This document shows, in pieces, positions 35,700 to 43,662 of a DNA stretch of 64,000 nt. The notes under the pieces are model-generated. The model worked only from the letters and a program-made list of their open reading frames with translations. It did no database searches and was not told where the DNA came from. Each line of letters begins with the position of its first letter. Positions within the stretch are counted from its first letter, which is position 1. The position numbers were made by a program, and so were the translations under genes. Source of the stretch: CAVSRC01 sp963785065 (GTDB lineage Bacteria; Pseudomonadota; Alphaproteobacteria; Rhizobiales; Kaistiaceae); the NCBI GenBank assembly GCA_963785065.1, contig CAWATX010000001.1:1-64000 (forward strand). The letters run 5' to 3'.

Positions 35700-36142
35700 G
35701 CCCGGCTCCGCTGGTTCTTGAGACCAAAGAAGATCCAGCCATTCCAGCGCGTGCCGGTGATCGCGCGGGCGACCGCCGAGAGGCTCTTGTAGGGCCGGCC
35801 CTGGTACTCATAGTCATGATCGCGGACGGTGACGCAGTGCTCGACGCCTTGCCACTCGCGGATGAGCCTGGTACCGGCGATCGGGCGATCATCCATGCGG
35901 ATGCGGCGCTTGGCGGGATCGCGGCCGTCAAACTGCTCCGCCAGCGCTTCAAGGCGCTCAATCGTCTCTGGCTTCAGTCCCCCGTAGGCGAGTTCCTGGA
36001 TGCGGTAGGCCAGCCGGCTTTCGAGGAAGCGGCGATTGTACGGAGGTGGCTCGGTCTCGAAGAGGTCTCGCCACTGGCGCTTCAGGTCCGGCGTCGGCGT
36101 GGTCTTCAGCGCAGCCAGGCGGGCAAGCACGGTGTCGGTCAT
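35696..36142 (-). CDS. DUF2924 protein
   Basis: A 148-residue protein with the DUF2924 pattern: LKTTPTPDLKRQWRDLFETEPPPYNRRFLESRLAYRIQEL-type sequence near the N-terminus and YKSLSAVARAITGTRWNGWIFFGL at the end. Function is unknown; the family is almost always next to serine recombinases in alphaproteobacterial phage-like elements and may aid site recognition. It is coupled by 4-nt overlaps to genes on both sides. Confidence 0.85.
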   Translation of the reverse strand: MTDTVLARLAALKTTPTPDLKRQWRDLFETEPPPYNRRFLESRLAYRIQELAYGGLKPETIERLEALAEQFDGRDPAKRRIRMDDRPIAGTRLIREWQGVEHCVTVRDHDYEYQGRPYKSLSAVARAITGTRWNGWIFFGLKNQRSRA

Positions 36143-36402
36143 CGTCCGTTCTCCGGTTTCTCCGGGTTGGCATGACCGCTCTGGTGGCCGACAGGTTCAA
36201 GCGAACTCTCTCCGGTGTTGGCGGCTATTTGACTTGACTGTCGGGCGCGCAGCCGAACCAAACCGCGGGCGAGAATTTCGCCGAGTTCAGCAATTCGCTC
36301 GGATGATGAAGTCCACTCTCGTTCAGTCAGACTTGGCACCAAAGCAGCGCTCCTTTCGACGCCTTGATGCTCTCGCCAATCCGAAAGATACAGTGAAATC
36401 AA
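36139..36402 (-). CDS. Small conserved protein upstream of DUF2924
   Basis: An 87-residue protein. The core ERIAELGEILARGLVRLRARQSS (residues ~35-57) is the conserved part of small proteins often found ahead of DUF2924 genes. The N-terminal ~30 residues are less certain and a shorter start is possible. Its stop overlaps the DUF2924 ATG by 4 nt. Confidence 0.6.
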   Translation of the reverse strand: MISLYLSDWREHQGVERSAALVPSLTEREWTSSSERIAELGEILARGLVRLRARQSSQIAANTGESSLEPVGHQSGHANPEKPENGR

Positions 36403-36614
36403 ATCATTAGAGTACTGCGGCGACGAAGAAAGCAGTCCTTAGAACTAGAGCGAATTTCGACTCCCGGTTGGTCACCGCGTCGACATGCGCGCATTAAGAC
36501 TTGATTCACCTGTTGCTGGTTACCGTGCAACCACGGCGAGCGGCAGCGGGGGCTCTCTCAGAAGTCGCCAAGCGCGACTGGAAGTCCGTGTGCTTGTCGC
36601 TGTGGAGGCAACAC

Positions 36615-37388
36615 ATGGGCCACCAGCGTCTCGGCAGGCTTCCTGGCACGCGTAAATTTCGCCAGGTCGTGAATTTCATTGGTGCCGGCGCCGACGTCGA
36701 AACCATAGCGGCAGCTACATCGGTTGCTGCCGAAGTACAGATGATCGATGCCAGTAATGACCCCGCGGTCAAGCAGGCCGTCTGGCTGCTCACTCAAATC
36801 CCACTGGCCGCGCGGCAAGAAGACTTCGCCTCCGAACTCAAGCAGCTCGGCCTAAGTGTCAGCGACCGCCCGACGCTGATCGAGGTGGTCACAGCAATGA
36901 CCGAAGCCATCGACCGCACCGTTGGACGGAGCGGCGGTAGAACAGACCTCGGTGAGATGGCGCAGCTCTCGGCCGCCGAGAGCGTGAATGCCGTCGCAGG
37001 GCGCGAGTTGCCGGATCTGTTTGGCGCTACACCCGACCGGGTTCGAGACGCTCTTGGTGGTCTCGCCACGGAGAAACAATTCGCCGTTCTTGCCCGTGAT
37101 TTCTTCGCGCGCCTCGCGCGCCGTCAGCTGAGCTATTTCCTCAGTCGAGAATTGGCCCAGCACGTCGGTGAGCGTTTTCATTCGATTCGCGAACACCGCG
37201 ATTTTGAGGTCGCCCTCGACATGCACTGTCGAGAGGCTTCGCGAATTATCAAGGAATTCTCGGGCGAGTGGTTCTCCAAACACACCTACGAGGGCGGAAT
37301 CACCGAAGCCAAGGCCGGCCGTTTTGCTCACATCGCGTTCAAGAAGATTCGCGAGGAGCTGCAGCAGCGGAGAGAGTCCGTTGCGTAA
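36615..37388 (+). CDS. Partner protein of QueC-like enzyme (starts Met-Gly)
   Basis: A 257-residue, mostly helical protein beginning MGHQRLGRLPGTRKF. The ATG at 36615 has a GGAGG ribosome site 6 nt upstream; the longer in-frame start at 36501 lacks one. The rest is helical, with repeated Ala/Arg-rich segments and a C-terminal FAHIAFKKIREELQQRR. The next gene begins inside its last codons, so the pair is coupled. QueC-like enzymes in some defence systems modify an N-terminal glycine of a partner (as I recall for type IV CBASS). A Met-Gly start with a distinctive N-terminus therefore fits a modified partner. That function is inference. Confidence 0.6.
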   Translation: MGHQRLGRLPGTRKFRQVVNFIGAGADVETIAAATSVAAEVQMIDASNDPAVKQAVWLLTQIPLAARQEDFASELKQLGLSVSDRPTLIEVVTAMTEAIDRTVGRSGGRTDLGEMAQLSAAESVNAVAGRELPDLFGATPDRVRDALGGLATEKQFAVLARDFFARLARRQLSYFLSRELAQHVGERFHSIREHRDFEVALDMHCREASRIIKEFSGEWFSKHTYEGGITEAKAGRFAHIAFKKIREELQQRRESVA

Positions 37389-39330
37389 GCAATTGGTGGT
37401 CTGCGGCGGGCTTCCTGCACCTCACAGTGCTCTGCGACTCGATGTCAACGCACCGGACAGGTCGCCGAACAAGGTCAACCTGCACCTCGCCGACATTGCG
37501 CGGCCGCTCGCCGACAACATCCCCGACATCCTGACGGATCTGTTGGAGATCGCCGCCTACGTCTATTGCGCCGACCAATTTACGAGTCGTGGCTCAGCCG
37601 CCATGTCCCACATGGGGGCCGATTGGCGGCGGAGGTTCAGCTTCAAGATCCCTGTGCGGCGTCCGGACGTCTGGAGCGGCGAGGCAGTCTGCCGCGCGCT
37701 TGTTGAGACACTTGGTTTCCTGACGGAGGACGAGTTCGCGTTCGAATTCGTTGCCCAAGAGGCATTGAGTGGTCTCGAACCATACCTCGGGTTCAGCGAT
37801 CCCTCCGCTCAGGCCATCTTGCCCGATGAGGTCATCCTATTCTCGGGCGGACTCAACTCGCTGGCCGGTGCCGCGGATTCTTTGATCGGCAATCAGCGGA
37901 AGGTGGTCCTGGTCAGCCACCAGGCTTCGACCATGATCACCTCGAAGCAGAACAACCTGGTCGCCAGGCTTCGTGACCGCGTGGGGAGCGGCCGGCTTTT
38001 GCATGTGCCGGTTGCCGCCAACAAAGGCCACGAAGAGGCAGCCGAGTTCACACAGCGATCACGCTCGTTCCTGTTTGCGGCCCTTGGACTGGTCGTGGCG
38101 CGCATGTTCGGGAAGAACTCACTGAGCTTTTACGAGAACGGCGTTGTCAGCATCAACCTTCCGATCACGGATCATGTTCTGGGGGCTAGAGCGAGCCGCA
38201 CGACACACCCGCGCGTGCTAGCAGACTTCGGCGAGCTTTTTTCTCTGCTCCTGTCCGAATCGGTACGGATGGAAAACCCCTTCTTGTGGAAGACAAAAGG
38301 GGAAGTCGTCCGGGTGCTGGCCGACTGCGGCTGCGCTGACCTGATCAGCGAGACGCTAAGCTGCACGAGAGTCCGGGAGGCGACCAAGCGGAAGCAACAT
38401 TGCGGCACCTGCTCGCAGTGCGTCGACCGCCGCTTCGGGGTTCTCGCCGCTGGCCTTGGCGAGTATGAGGCGGGCGATGCCTATGCCGTCGACCTCTTCG
38501 TGGGCGAGCACAAGCCGGGACCGGCCCTCGCAATGGTCGAGTCCTATGTCCTGAGGGCGCAAAAGCTTGCCGCCATGTCCGAGCAGACGTTCTACGCCAC
38601 CTACGGTCAGGTCTTTCGCGCTCTGCCGTATCTGCCAGGCACGACCGACGACAATGCTCGCCGCATCCATGATCTTCACCTGCGCCATGGGCAAGAAGTC
38701 GTTGACGTCGTCAATCGCGAACTCAGGAACAACGCCAGCCTGGCCGGGGCGCTCTCTCTTCCGAAGACGTCGCTGCTATCGATGATCTGGTCGCCGGCGG
38801 CGGATCAGCCCGGCTACTCCGATCCGATCGAGAACGAACCGCCGGCCTCCAGGCAAGCGGTGATCGGTCCACCACTCCGTCCTCGCCAACCACTCGTGTT
38901 CGCGGTGGACTTCGATCAGCGAACGGTCTGCTTTCGCGGCGGTCCGCAACTCACTGGCGGTGCCTATACACTCGTTCAAGCCCTGCTGCAGGAGTTCGAG
39001 GAAGATATTGACGCACGCAAGCCCCGGGCCGAGTACCGCTTCGTCACCGCCAAGGCACTCGCCAAGCGACTCGGCATCACCGAACAGAGCTTGCGTCAAC
39101 GGGTGTCGCGCACGCGGGATGACCTTGAGCGACAATTTCTGGCAAAAGCCCACATCCAGCTTGATGAGGACGATGTCATCGAAAACAAAGACTGGAGTGG
39201 GTACCGCATCAATCCCTACGTCCTGCTTGTAAAGCCAGCGCAGCTGCAAGAGGGACCGACTTCCACGCCGATGTCACAGGTTGATCAAGACCCTGTCACA
39301 GCTTCCATTTCGAGTGGCGGGATTCATTGA
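37381..39330 (+). CDS. QueC-like ATP-PPase with C-terminal winged helix
   Basis: A 649-residue protein starting at TTG 37381, chosen because it overlaps the upstream stop and is preceded by AGCGGAGAGAG. A later GTG at 37396 is possible. A QueC-like PP-loop (EVILFSGGLNSLAG, with SGGLNS at residues 155-160) lies after ~150 residues. The cysteine cluster ETLSCTRV ... HCGTCSQCVDRR (~330-355) resembles the QueC zinc site. A winged-helix-like domain (AKALAKRLGITEQSLRQRVSR, ~550-585) ends the protein. The usual PP-loop aspartate (SGGxDS) is asparagine here. QueC makes 7-cyano-7-deazaguanine; QueC-like proteins in defence loci use related chemistry on proteins or DNA. Substrate unknown. Confidence 0.7.
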   Translation: MRKQLVVCGGLPAPHSALRLDVNAPDRSPNKVNLHLADIARPLADNIPDILTDLLEIAAYVYCADQFTSRGSAAMSHMGADWRRRFSFKIPVRRPDVWSGEAVCRALVETLGFLTEDEFAFEFVAQEALSGLEPYLGFSDPSAQAILPDEVILFSGGLNSLAGAADSLIGNQRKVVLVSHQASTMITSKQNNLVARLRDRVGSGRLLHVPVAANKGHEEAAEFTQRSRSFLFAALGLVVARMFGKNSLSFYENGVVSINLPITDHVLGARASRTTHPRVLADFGELFSLLLSESVRMENPFLWKTKGEVVRVLADCGCADLISETLSCTRVREATKRKQHCGTCSQCVDRRFGVLAAGLGEYEAGDAYAVDLFVGEHKPGPALAMVESYVLRAQKLAAMSEQTFYATYGQVFRALPYLPGTTDDNARRIHDLHLRHGQEVVDVVNRELRNNASLAGALSLPKTSLLSMIWSPAADQPGYSDPIENEPPASRQAVIGPPLRPRQPLVFAVDFDQRTVCFRGGPQLTGGAYTLVQALLQEFEEDIDARKPRAEYRFVTAKALAKRLGITEQSLRQRVSRTRDDLERQFLAKAHIQLDEDDVIENKDWSGYRINPYVLLVKPAQLQEGPTSTPMSQVDQDPVTASISSGGIH

Positions 39331-39384
39331 CCTTTGGCACTTCAGCAGGTCACAACTCTTTTCGTGAGCGTGCATATCTCCCTT

Positions 39385-39446
39385 GCATCGTAGAGGCGAT
39401 GCTTGCCGCGAAGTTCTCACAGCCGACTCCAACTCCGGAGAGTCGG
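39385..39446. promoter_or_regulatory. Two dyads upstream of the AlpA-like gene
   Basis: GCATCG/CGATGC (39385-39402, 6-nt loop) and CCGACTC/GAGTCGG (39423-39446, 10-nt loop) lie in the 138-bp gap before the HTH gene. They may be operators or RNA hairpins controlling early phage genes. Confidence 0.35.
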
Positions 39447-39468
39447 AACGAACCCGCGGTAAAAAGGT

Positions 39469-39747
39469 ATGCTTCCAGGCTCAATCACGTCCCGGCCGGC
39501 AGATGCCAGGACCGTCACCCTTGACCGGCCAATTCGGCATCTGAACCAGGTCGAACTCTCCCGCCGGTGGAGCCTCAGCCCGCGCACACTGGAGAGGTGG
39601 CGCTGGCTCGGCCAGGGACCGCAGTACCTGAAGATCGGCGGCCGCGTTGTCTACCGGTTGGACGATATCGAAGCCTACGAGGCTCAACAGCTCCACACCA
39701 ACCCCACCGCCAAGGCGGGCGTCCTTTCGCAAGTGAGCCATGCTTGA
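39469..39747 (+). CDS. AlpA/excisionase-like HTH protein
   Basis: A 92-residue DNA-binding protein. Residues ~25-70 carry LNQVELSRRWSLSPRTLERWRW then GPQYLKIGGRVVYRLDDIEAYEA, a MerR-like winged HTH of the AlpA/Xis type. Such proteins start the excision or replication programme of P4-like elements. It is followed 14 nt later by the primase-helicase gene, so they are probably one operon. Confidence 0.8.
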   Translation: MLPGSITSRPADARTVTLDRPIRHLNQVELSRRWSLSPRTLERWRWLGQGPQYLKIGGRVVYRLDDIEAYEAQQLHTNPTAKAGVLSQVSHA

Positions 39748-39761
39748 GCTCGCGGGGACCA

Positions 39762-42089
39762 ATGACCGACGCAGCCATTGTACCGCTCGCCCCAGACGCG
39801 CGGATGATCGCAGCCTTCGCGGCCATGCTCTTCCGCTATTCCGAAGGCTGGGTCGCTGTTCGGGCGTTTCCCGAGAAAGGCGCTGCAGGCCGACCCGACA
39901 CGCCCTTCCTGGAAGCAGACGCAGATCTCGGCGCCAGACTTCTCGCCGACGCGGAGACGGCGACGAAGAGGGGACTGGCCCTCTACGTCATCCCCGGAAC
40001 CGTCTCCGCTCCTGGCAAGGCTAAGGCCACTGACGTCGTGGCCATCGAGACCGTTCTCATCGATCTCGACCAGGGTGACATCGCTGGAAAGCGTGAGCAT
40101 CTCGTTCGTCATCTTGGGCTGCCCAGCCTCGAGGTCGCCTCTGGTGGCATCACTCCGGAAGGGCAGGATCGCCTCCACCTCTACTGGAAGCTCAATGAGC
40201 CGGCGATTGGCGCCGACATCGCCAAGGTGTGCGAGCTGCGCGGCTCAATCGCCGCCAAGGCGGGCGGCGACCTCTCCTTTCGTTCTGCCCACCAGCCGAT
40301 CCGCGTCGCAGGTTCGATCTATCGGAAGGCTGGCGCCGAGCGCCTCGTCGTGATCCGGGCCGAGCGCCCAGACGAGTTCGACCTCGCCGAGTTCGCAGAG
40401 AGGGTCGCCGGCATGCCCGCCATGGACGGCGTGGCCGATCCCGAGGGCTCGCCGCCTGCCGGCCGTGGCGCCGTCGTCGAATTGTTCGCTCGGCAGGTCC
40501 GCGAAGATGGCGTTGACGGCGTGACGCGTTTCGACGCCCTGAGCCGGATCATCGGCTACTGGATTCGTCGTTTCCGCGAGGGCCATATCAGCCGCGAGCA
40601 GGCGTGGGACGAGATCGTCGCCTACAACGAGGCCCGCATCGTCCCACCATGGCCCCTCGATCGGCTGAAGCAGGAGACGCATCGGCTCTGGCAGCGCGAC
40701 TCCGCTCATCGTGACGGAAACCTGGATACCACCGATAGCACAACCGGAGACACCGGGCCGGCGCCGGCGGAATTGACGGAAGATGCCCTGGCCCTCGAGT
40801 TTACCCGCCGCCACGGCCGCGATTGGGCCTATGTCGCAGCATGGGGGCAATGGCTTGTGTGGACGGACGCGCGGTGGGAGCGCGAGACCACACTCCACGC
40901 CTTCGACCTCGCCCGCCTGGTCTGCCGTGATGCCGCCGAGCAGTGCGACAAGCCGTCGTTGAAAGCAAAGATTGCCAGCGCACCGACCGTAGCGGCCGTG
41001 GAACGTCTGGCCCGAGCCGATCGGACCCACGCCGCTTCAACCAACCGGTGGGACCAAGATCGGTGGCTGTTGAATACGCCGGGTGGCGTCGTAGACCTCC
41101 GGACCGGCAGGCTCGGTGAGCACGATCGCAAGCTGGCCATGACCAAGATCGCCACCGCCACGCCCGCCGAGCATTGCCCGAAATGGATGGAGTTCCTGGC
41201 GACGATCACCAATGGTGACGAGGAGCTGCAAGCCTACCTTCAGCGGGTGGTCGGCTATTGCTTGACCGGGGTGACGACCGAGCACGCCCTGTTCTTCCTG
41301 TACGGCACGGGCGCCAACGGGAAGTCGGTCTTCGTCAACGCCATCTCGACGATCCTCGGCGACTACGCGACGACCGCCCCAATGGACATGTTCATGGCGA
41401 CGACCGGCGAGCGGCATCCCACTGATATGGCCGGCCTCCGCGGAGCACGGCTCGTTTCCGCCACCGAGACCGAACAGGGGCGGCGCTGGGCTGAAAGCAA
41501 GCTAAAGGCGCTGACCGGCGGCGACAAGATCACCGCGCGCTTCATGCGGCAGGATTTCTTTGAGTTCGTGCCGCAGTTCAAACTCGTCGTTGCCGGCAAC
41601 CACAAGCCCTCAATCCGCAACGTCGACGAGGCCATGCGCCGGCGACTGCACCTGATCCCCTTCACCGTGACGATCCCGCCGGCCAGGCGCGACAAGACGC
41701 TGGCCGCGCGACTCCTGGCCGAAGGTGACGGCATCCTCGCCTGGGCGGTCGAGGGCTGCCTCGAATGGCAACGCGTCGGACTTTTGCCGCCGCCGGTGGT
41801 TGCCGCCGCCACCAACGAATACTTCGAGGCGGAGGACGCGCTCGGGCGCTGGCTGGACGAATGTTGTGAGCTCGGTGGCGCCTTCAGCGAGACCACCGCC
41901 GTTCTCTTCGTTGCCTGGAAGTCCTGGGCAGACGCCAGCGGCGAGTACGCCGGCTCCAAGAAGCGCTTCTCCGAGAACCTCGCGGCTCGCGGCTTCGAGC
42001 CCTGCCGCGATCGAGCGGCACGCGGGTTTCGCGGGCTGCGCCTCCGGGAAGGCAGCCGCAGCACCGCCGACATGGAGTTCAGTCGATGA
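39762..42089 (+). CDS. P4-type phage/plasmid primase-helicase
   Basis: A 775-residue replication protein. The N-terminal half has primase/PriCT-like segments (IETVLIDLDQGDIA, SLEVASGGITPEG, HLYWKL). The C-terminal half is a superfamily 3 helicase: Walker A YGTGANGKSVFVNA (~residues 505-520), motif B VSATETEQGRRW, and FVPQFKLVVAGNHKPSI (motif C), as in phage P4 alpha-type proteins (phage/plasmid primase, P4 family). The ATG at 39762 begins the conserved region; an upstream start would overlap the HTH gene. It would unwind and prime at a nearby origin; the inverted-repeat region immediately downstream is the best candidate. Confidence 0.85.
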   Translation: MTDAAIVPLAPDARMIAAFAAMLFRYSEGWVAVRAFPEKGAAGRPDTPFLEADADLGARLLADAETATKRGLALYVIPGTVSAPGKAKATDVVAIETVLIDLDQGDIAGKREHLVRHLGLPSLEVASGGITPEGQDRLHLYWKLNEPAIGADIAKVCELRGSIAAKAGGDLSFRSAHQPIRVAGSIYRKAGAERLVVIRAERPDEFDLAEFAERVAGMPAMDGVADPEGSPPAGRGAVVELFARQVREDGVDGVTRFDALSRIIGYWIRRFREGHISREQAWDEIVAYNEARIVPPWPLDRLKQETHRLWQRDSAHRDGNLDTTDSTTGDTGPAPAELTEDALALEFTRRHGRDWAYVAAWGQWLVWTDARWERETTLHAFDLARLVCRDAAEQCDKPSLKAKIASAPTVAAVERLARADRTHAASTNRWDQDRWLLNTPGGVVDLRTGRLGEHDRKLAMTKIATATPAEHCPKWMEFLATITNGDEELQAYLQRVVGYCLTGVTTEHALFFLYGTGANGKSVFVNAISTILGDYATTAPMDMFMATTGERHPTDMAGLRGARLVSATETEQGRRWAESKLKALTGGDKITARFMRQDFFEFVPQFKLVVAGNHKPSIRNVDEAMRRRLHLIPFTVTIPPARRDKTLAARLLAEGDGILAWAVEGCLEWQRVGLLPPPVVAAATNEYFEAEDALGRWLDECCELGGAFSETTAVLFVAWKSWADASGEYAGSKKRFSENLAARGFEPCRDRAARGFRGLRLREGSRSTADMEFSR

Positions 42090-42115
42090 CGGTGATGCTT
42101 TCAGAAACCTGCCCT

Positions 42116-42208
42116 GTGACGGATGTGACGCATGACTTCATTGGACCGTTACGCGTGCGCACGCGCGCGCATAACGCCGATAACGATGAAGTGCGTCACA
42201 TGCGTCAC
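42116..42208. repeat. Candidate replication origin with nested inverted repeats
   Basis: The outer arms 42116-42143 and 42184-42208 match in inverted orientation over ~25 bp, with one 3-nt insertion. Each holds two GTGACG-type repeats (GTGACGGATGTGACGCA against its complement). Between them GTTA/TAAC flank a GC-alternating core containing the perfect palindrome GCGTGCGCACGC (42153-42164). It lies right behind the P4-type primase gene, where P4-like elements have their origin/crr repeats. Repeat count and symmetry fit an iteron origin; function not shown. Confidence 0.55.
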
Positions 42209-42230
42209 GCCCTTAGCCAAGAGGTACATG

Positions 42231-42731
42231 ATGCCTGAGATCCACTGGACTGTGACAATGGTCGAGGAACGTTTCGTTGACGCTGCCGACACCATGAAGC
42301 GGCTGCCCGACGTCCGGGTGACCGGCCACTTCAACACCTGGCCGAAGATCCTCTACGAGTTCGCCGATCTCGTCGGTCAGGAGCCGCCCCGCTTCACTCG
42401 CCTGCCTCCGACTGCAGAGGCGATCAGCCGGATGGAGGCAACCCTTGAATGGTTGAACTGGCTTCAGCCGGCAGATCGCAAGATTGTCTGGCTCCGCGCG
42501 GACGGTCAGCGGTGGAAACAGGTTTGCTGGAAGGCAGGGCTGCAGCGCGCCGCCGCCCACGAGCACTGGGTCTATGCGCTCTGTGTCATCGCGGCTCGAC
42601 TGAACGGCAACCGGGTGCCATCCAACGTGTCGAAGCGCCGGTTCATTGAGACGTCGCTCGCGACCGACGCGGCGAAGCTCCGCGCAAATGATCTGCAAGA
42701 CACTTTTCGCGCGGACAGAATTGGCGTCTGA
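42231..42731 (+). CDS. DUF6362 protein
   Basis: A 166-residue protein beginning MPEIHWTVTMVEERFVDAAD, typical of the DUF6362 family in alphaproteobacterial prophages. A helical core with RLPPTAEAISRMEATLEWLNWL and an Arg/Trp-rich middle follow. The start at 42231 is preferred: upstream in-frame ATGs lie inside the inverted-repeat origin candidate, and an AAGAGG site precedes 42231. Function unknown; position suggests a replication or regulation role. Confidence 0.75.
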   Translation: MPEIHWTVTMVEERFVDAADTMKRLPDVRVTGHFNTWPKILYEFADLVGQEPPRFTRLPPTAEAISRMEATLEWLNWLQPADRKIVWLRADGQRWKQVCWKAGLQRAAAHEHWVYALCVIAARLNGNRVPSNVSKRRFIETSLATDAAKLRANDLQDTFRADRIGV

Positions 42732-42786
42732 GCGTATGTTTCGCGCTAGCCTCGCGAGAGGCGCGCCCGACACCCGGGGGCTGGGG

Positions 42787-43458
42787 ATGACTTGGCCGAA
42801 TGTCTTCTGCTGGTCGAAGGTTGGACCCGAGGCGGGGCTGACGCTGAGCCAGATAGTGCGTTGGAAGGAGTTTCAGCGCACGCTGACTGGTGGCATCTTC
42901 TATTGGGGCGTCGGAGGTATTCCGGGGCGGGAGAAGCAGAGCGCCTTCTTCGCGTCTACCCTGGCACCGCGCGTCCTTTTCAGCGAGCAGCTTAGCGAAG
43001 CGCAAGAGGACTACAGGAGCCCCCGAGCGACAGTGCTCTGGACGCACTATATCGACACAAGCGGACGGGAGGCCCCGCTTCCTCCGTACGCAGCGGTGAC
43101 GAGCAAGGCGGGAACGTCGAGACACTACGCCGTTGTCGGTCGTCTGGACGCGCCGATTCGGATCACGGACATTTCTTTTGACATCGGTCTGTTTAGCAAT
43201 TTCCTCGGGCGTCCAAACATTGCCAACCAGCAGCCGGCACCAATCGTCGAGGCCAATCCCTCCGGTAAGCCTAGGACGATGTATCGACGCGGCTTCTGGG
43301 CCGACCTCGTGAAGCCCTACTTCGTGTCTCTGACGCGAGGGAGAGAGCTGACCAGTGCCGAGAACAGCGAGATACGCGCGTCGATGAGTTCGGATCGGTC
43401 GAGCATCAACGAGTTCAAGTCGCTCATCGATCAATTGAAGCACGCGACGCCAACCTAG
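42787..43458 (+). CDS. Hypothetical phage-region protein
   Basis: A 223-residue protein starting MTWPNVFCWSKVGPEAGLTL. The N-terminal half is aromatic- and Gly-rich (GGIFYWGVGGIPG), the middle has a VLWTHYIDTSG segment, and FLGRPNIANQQPAPIVEA leads to a charged C-terminus. No family recognised. An upstream in-frame ATG at 42736 lacks a ribosome site. It is transcribed with the replication genes. Confidence 0.6.
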   Translation: MTWPNVFCWSKVGPEAGLTLSQIVRWKEFQRTLTGGIFYWGVGGIPGREKQSAFFASTLAPRVLFSEQLSEAQEDYRSPRATVLWTHYIDTSGREAPLPPYAAVTSKAGTSRHYAVVGRLDAPIRITDISFDIGLFSNFLGRPNIANQQPAPIVEANPSGKPRTMYRRGFWADLVKPYFVSLTRGRELTSAENSEIRASMSSDRSSINEFKSLIDQLKHATPT

Positions 43459-43474
43459 CGGGTCCTTCCTGGCC

Positions 43475-43654
43475 GGTAACCTATGCGGGGGGCAATGGCG
43501 CGGTGGTTCGCCACCGACAGCCGCAAAATCTGGGTTACCAGTTACCGCCCCAGCCTTGGCCCTACGGGCGCCAAAGGCGCGCAACGGTTGGCTTTCTGAC
43601 TGCGGGCGGGTGGTAACCTCACGTGGTAACCGCCCGCCGCCGGTTACCGCCCCA
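43475..43654. repeat. Array of GGTAACC/GGTTACC sites upstream of the methyltransferase
   Basis: Five GGTWACC motifs at 43475, 43533, 43612, 43625 and 43642. Two are extended as GTTACCGCCCCA (43541-43552, 43643-43654) and two as GTGGTAACC, with the outer dyad GCGGGCGG/CCGCCCGC. A 6-bp stem with a TTCG loop (43501-43516) lies within the array. The spacing suggests binding sites for a regulator, perhaps the adjacent ParB-domain methyltransferase, or a second iteron set. Confidence 0.5.
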
Positions 43655-43662
43655 AACGAGAC

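Noticed and set aside
34749..35792. A 347-codon plus-strand frame opposite the serine recombinase
   Set aside because: Antisense shadow; the recombinase has all catalytic motifs.
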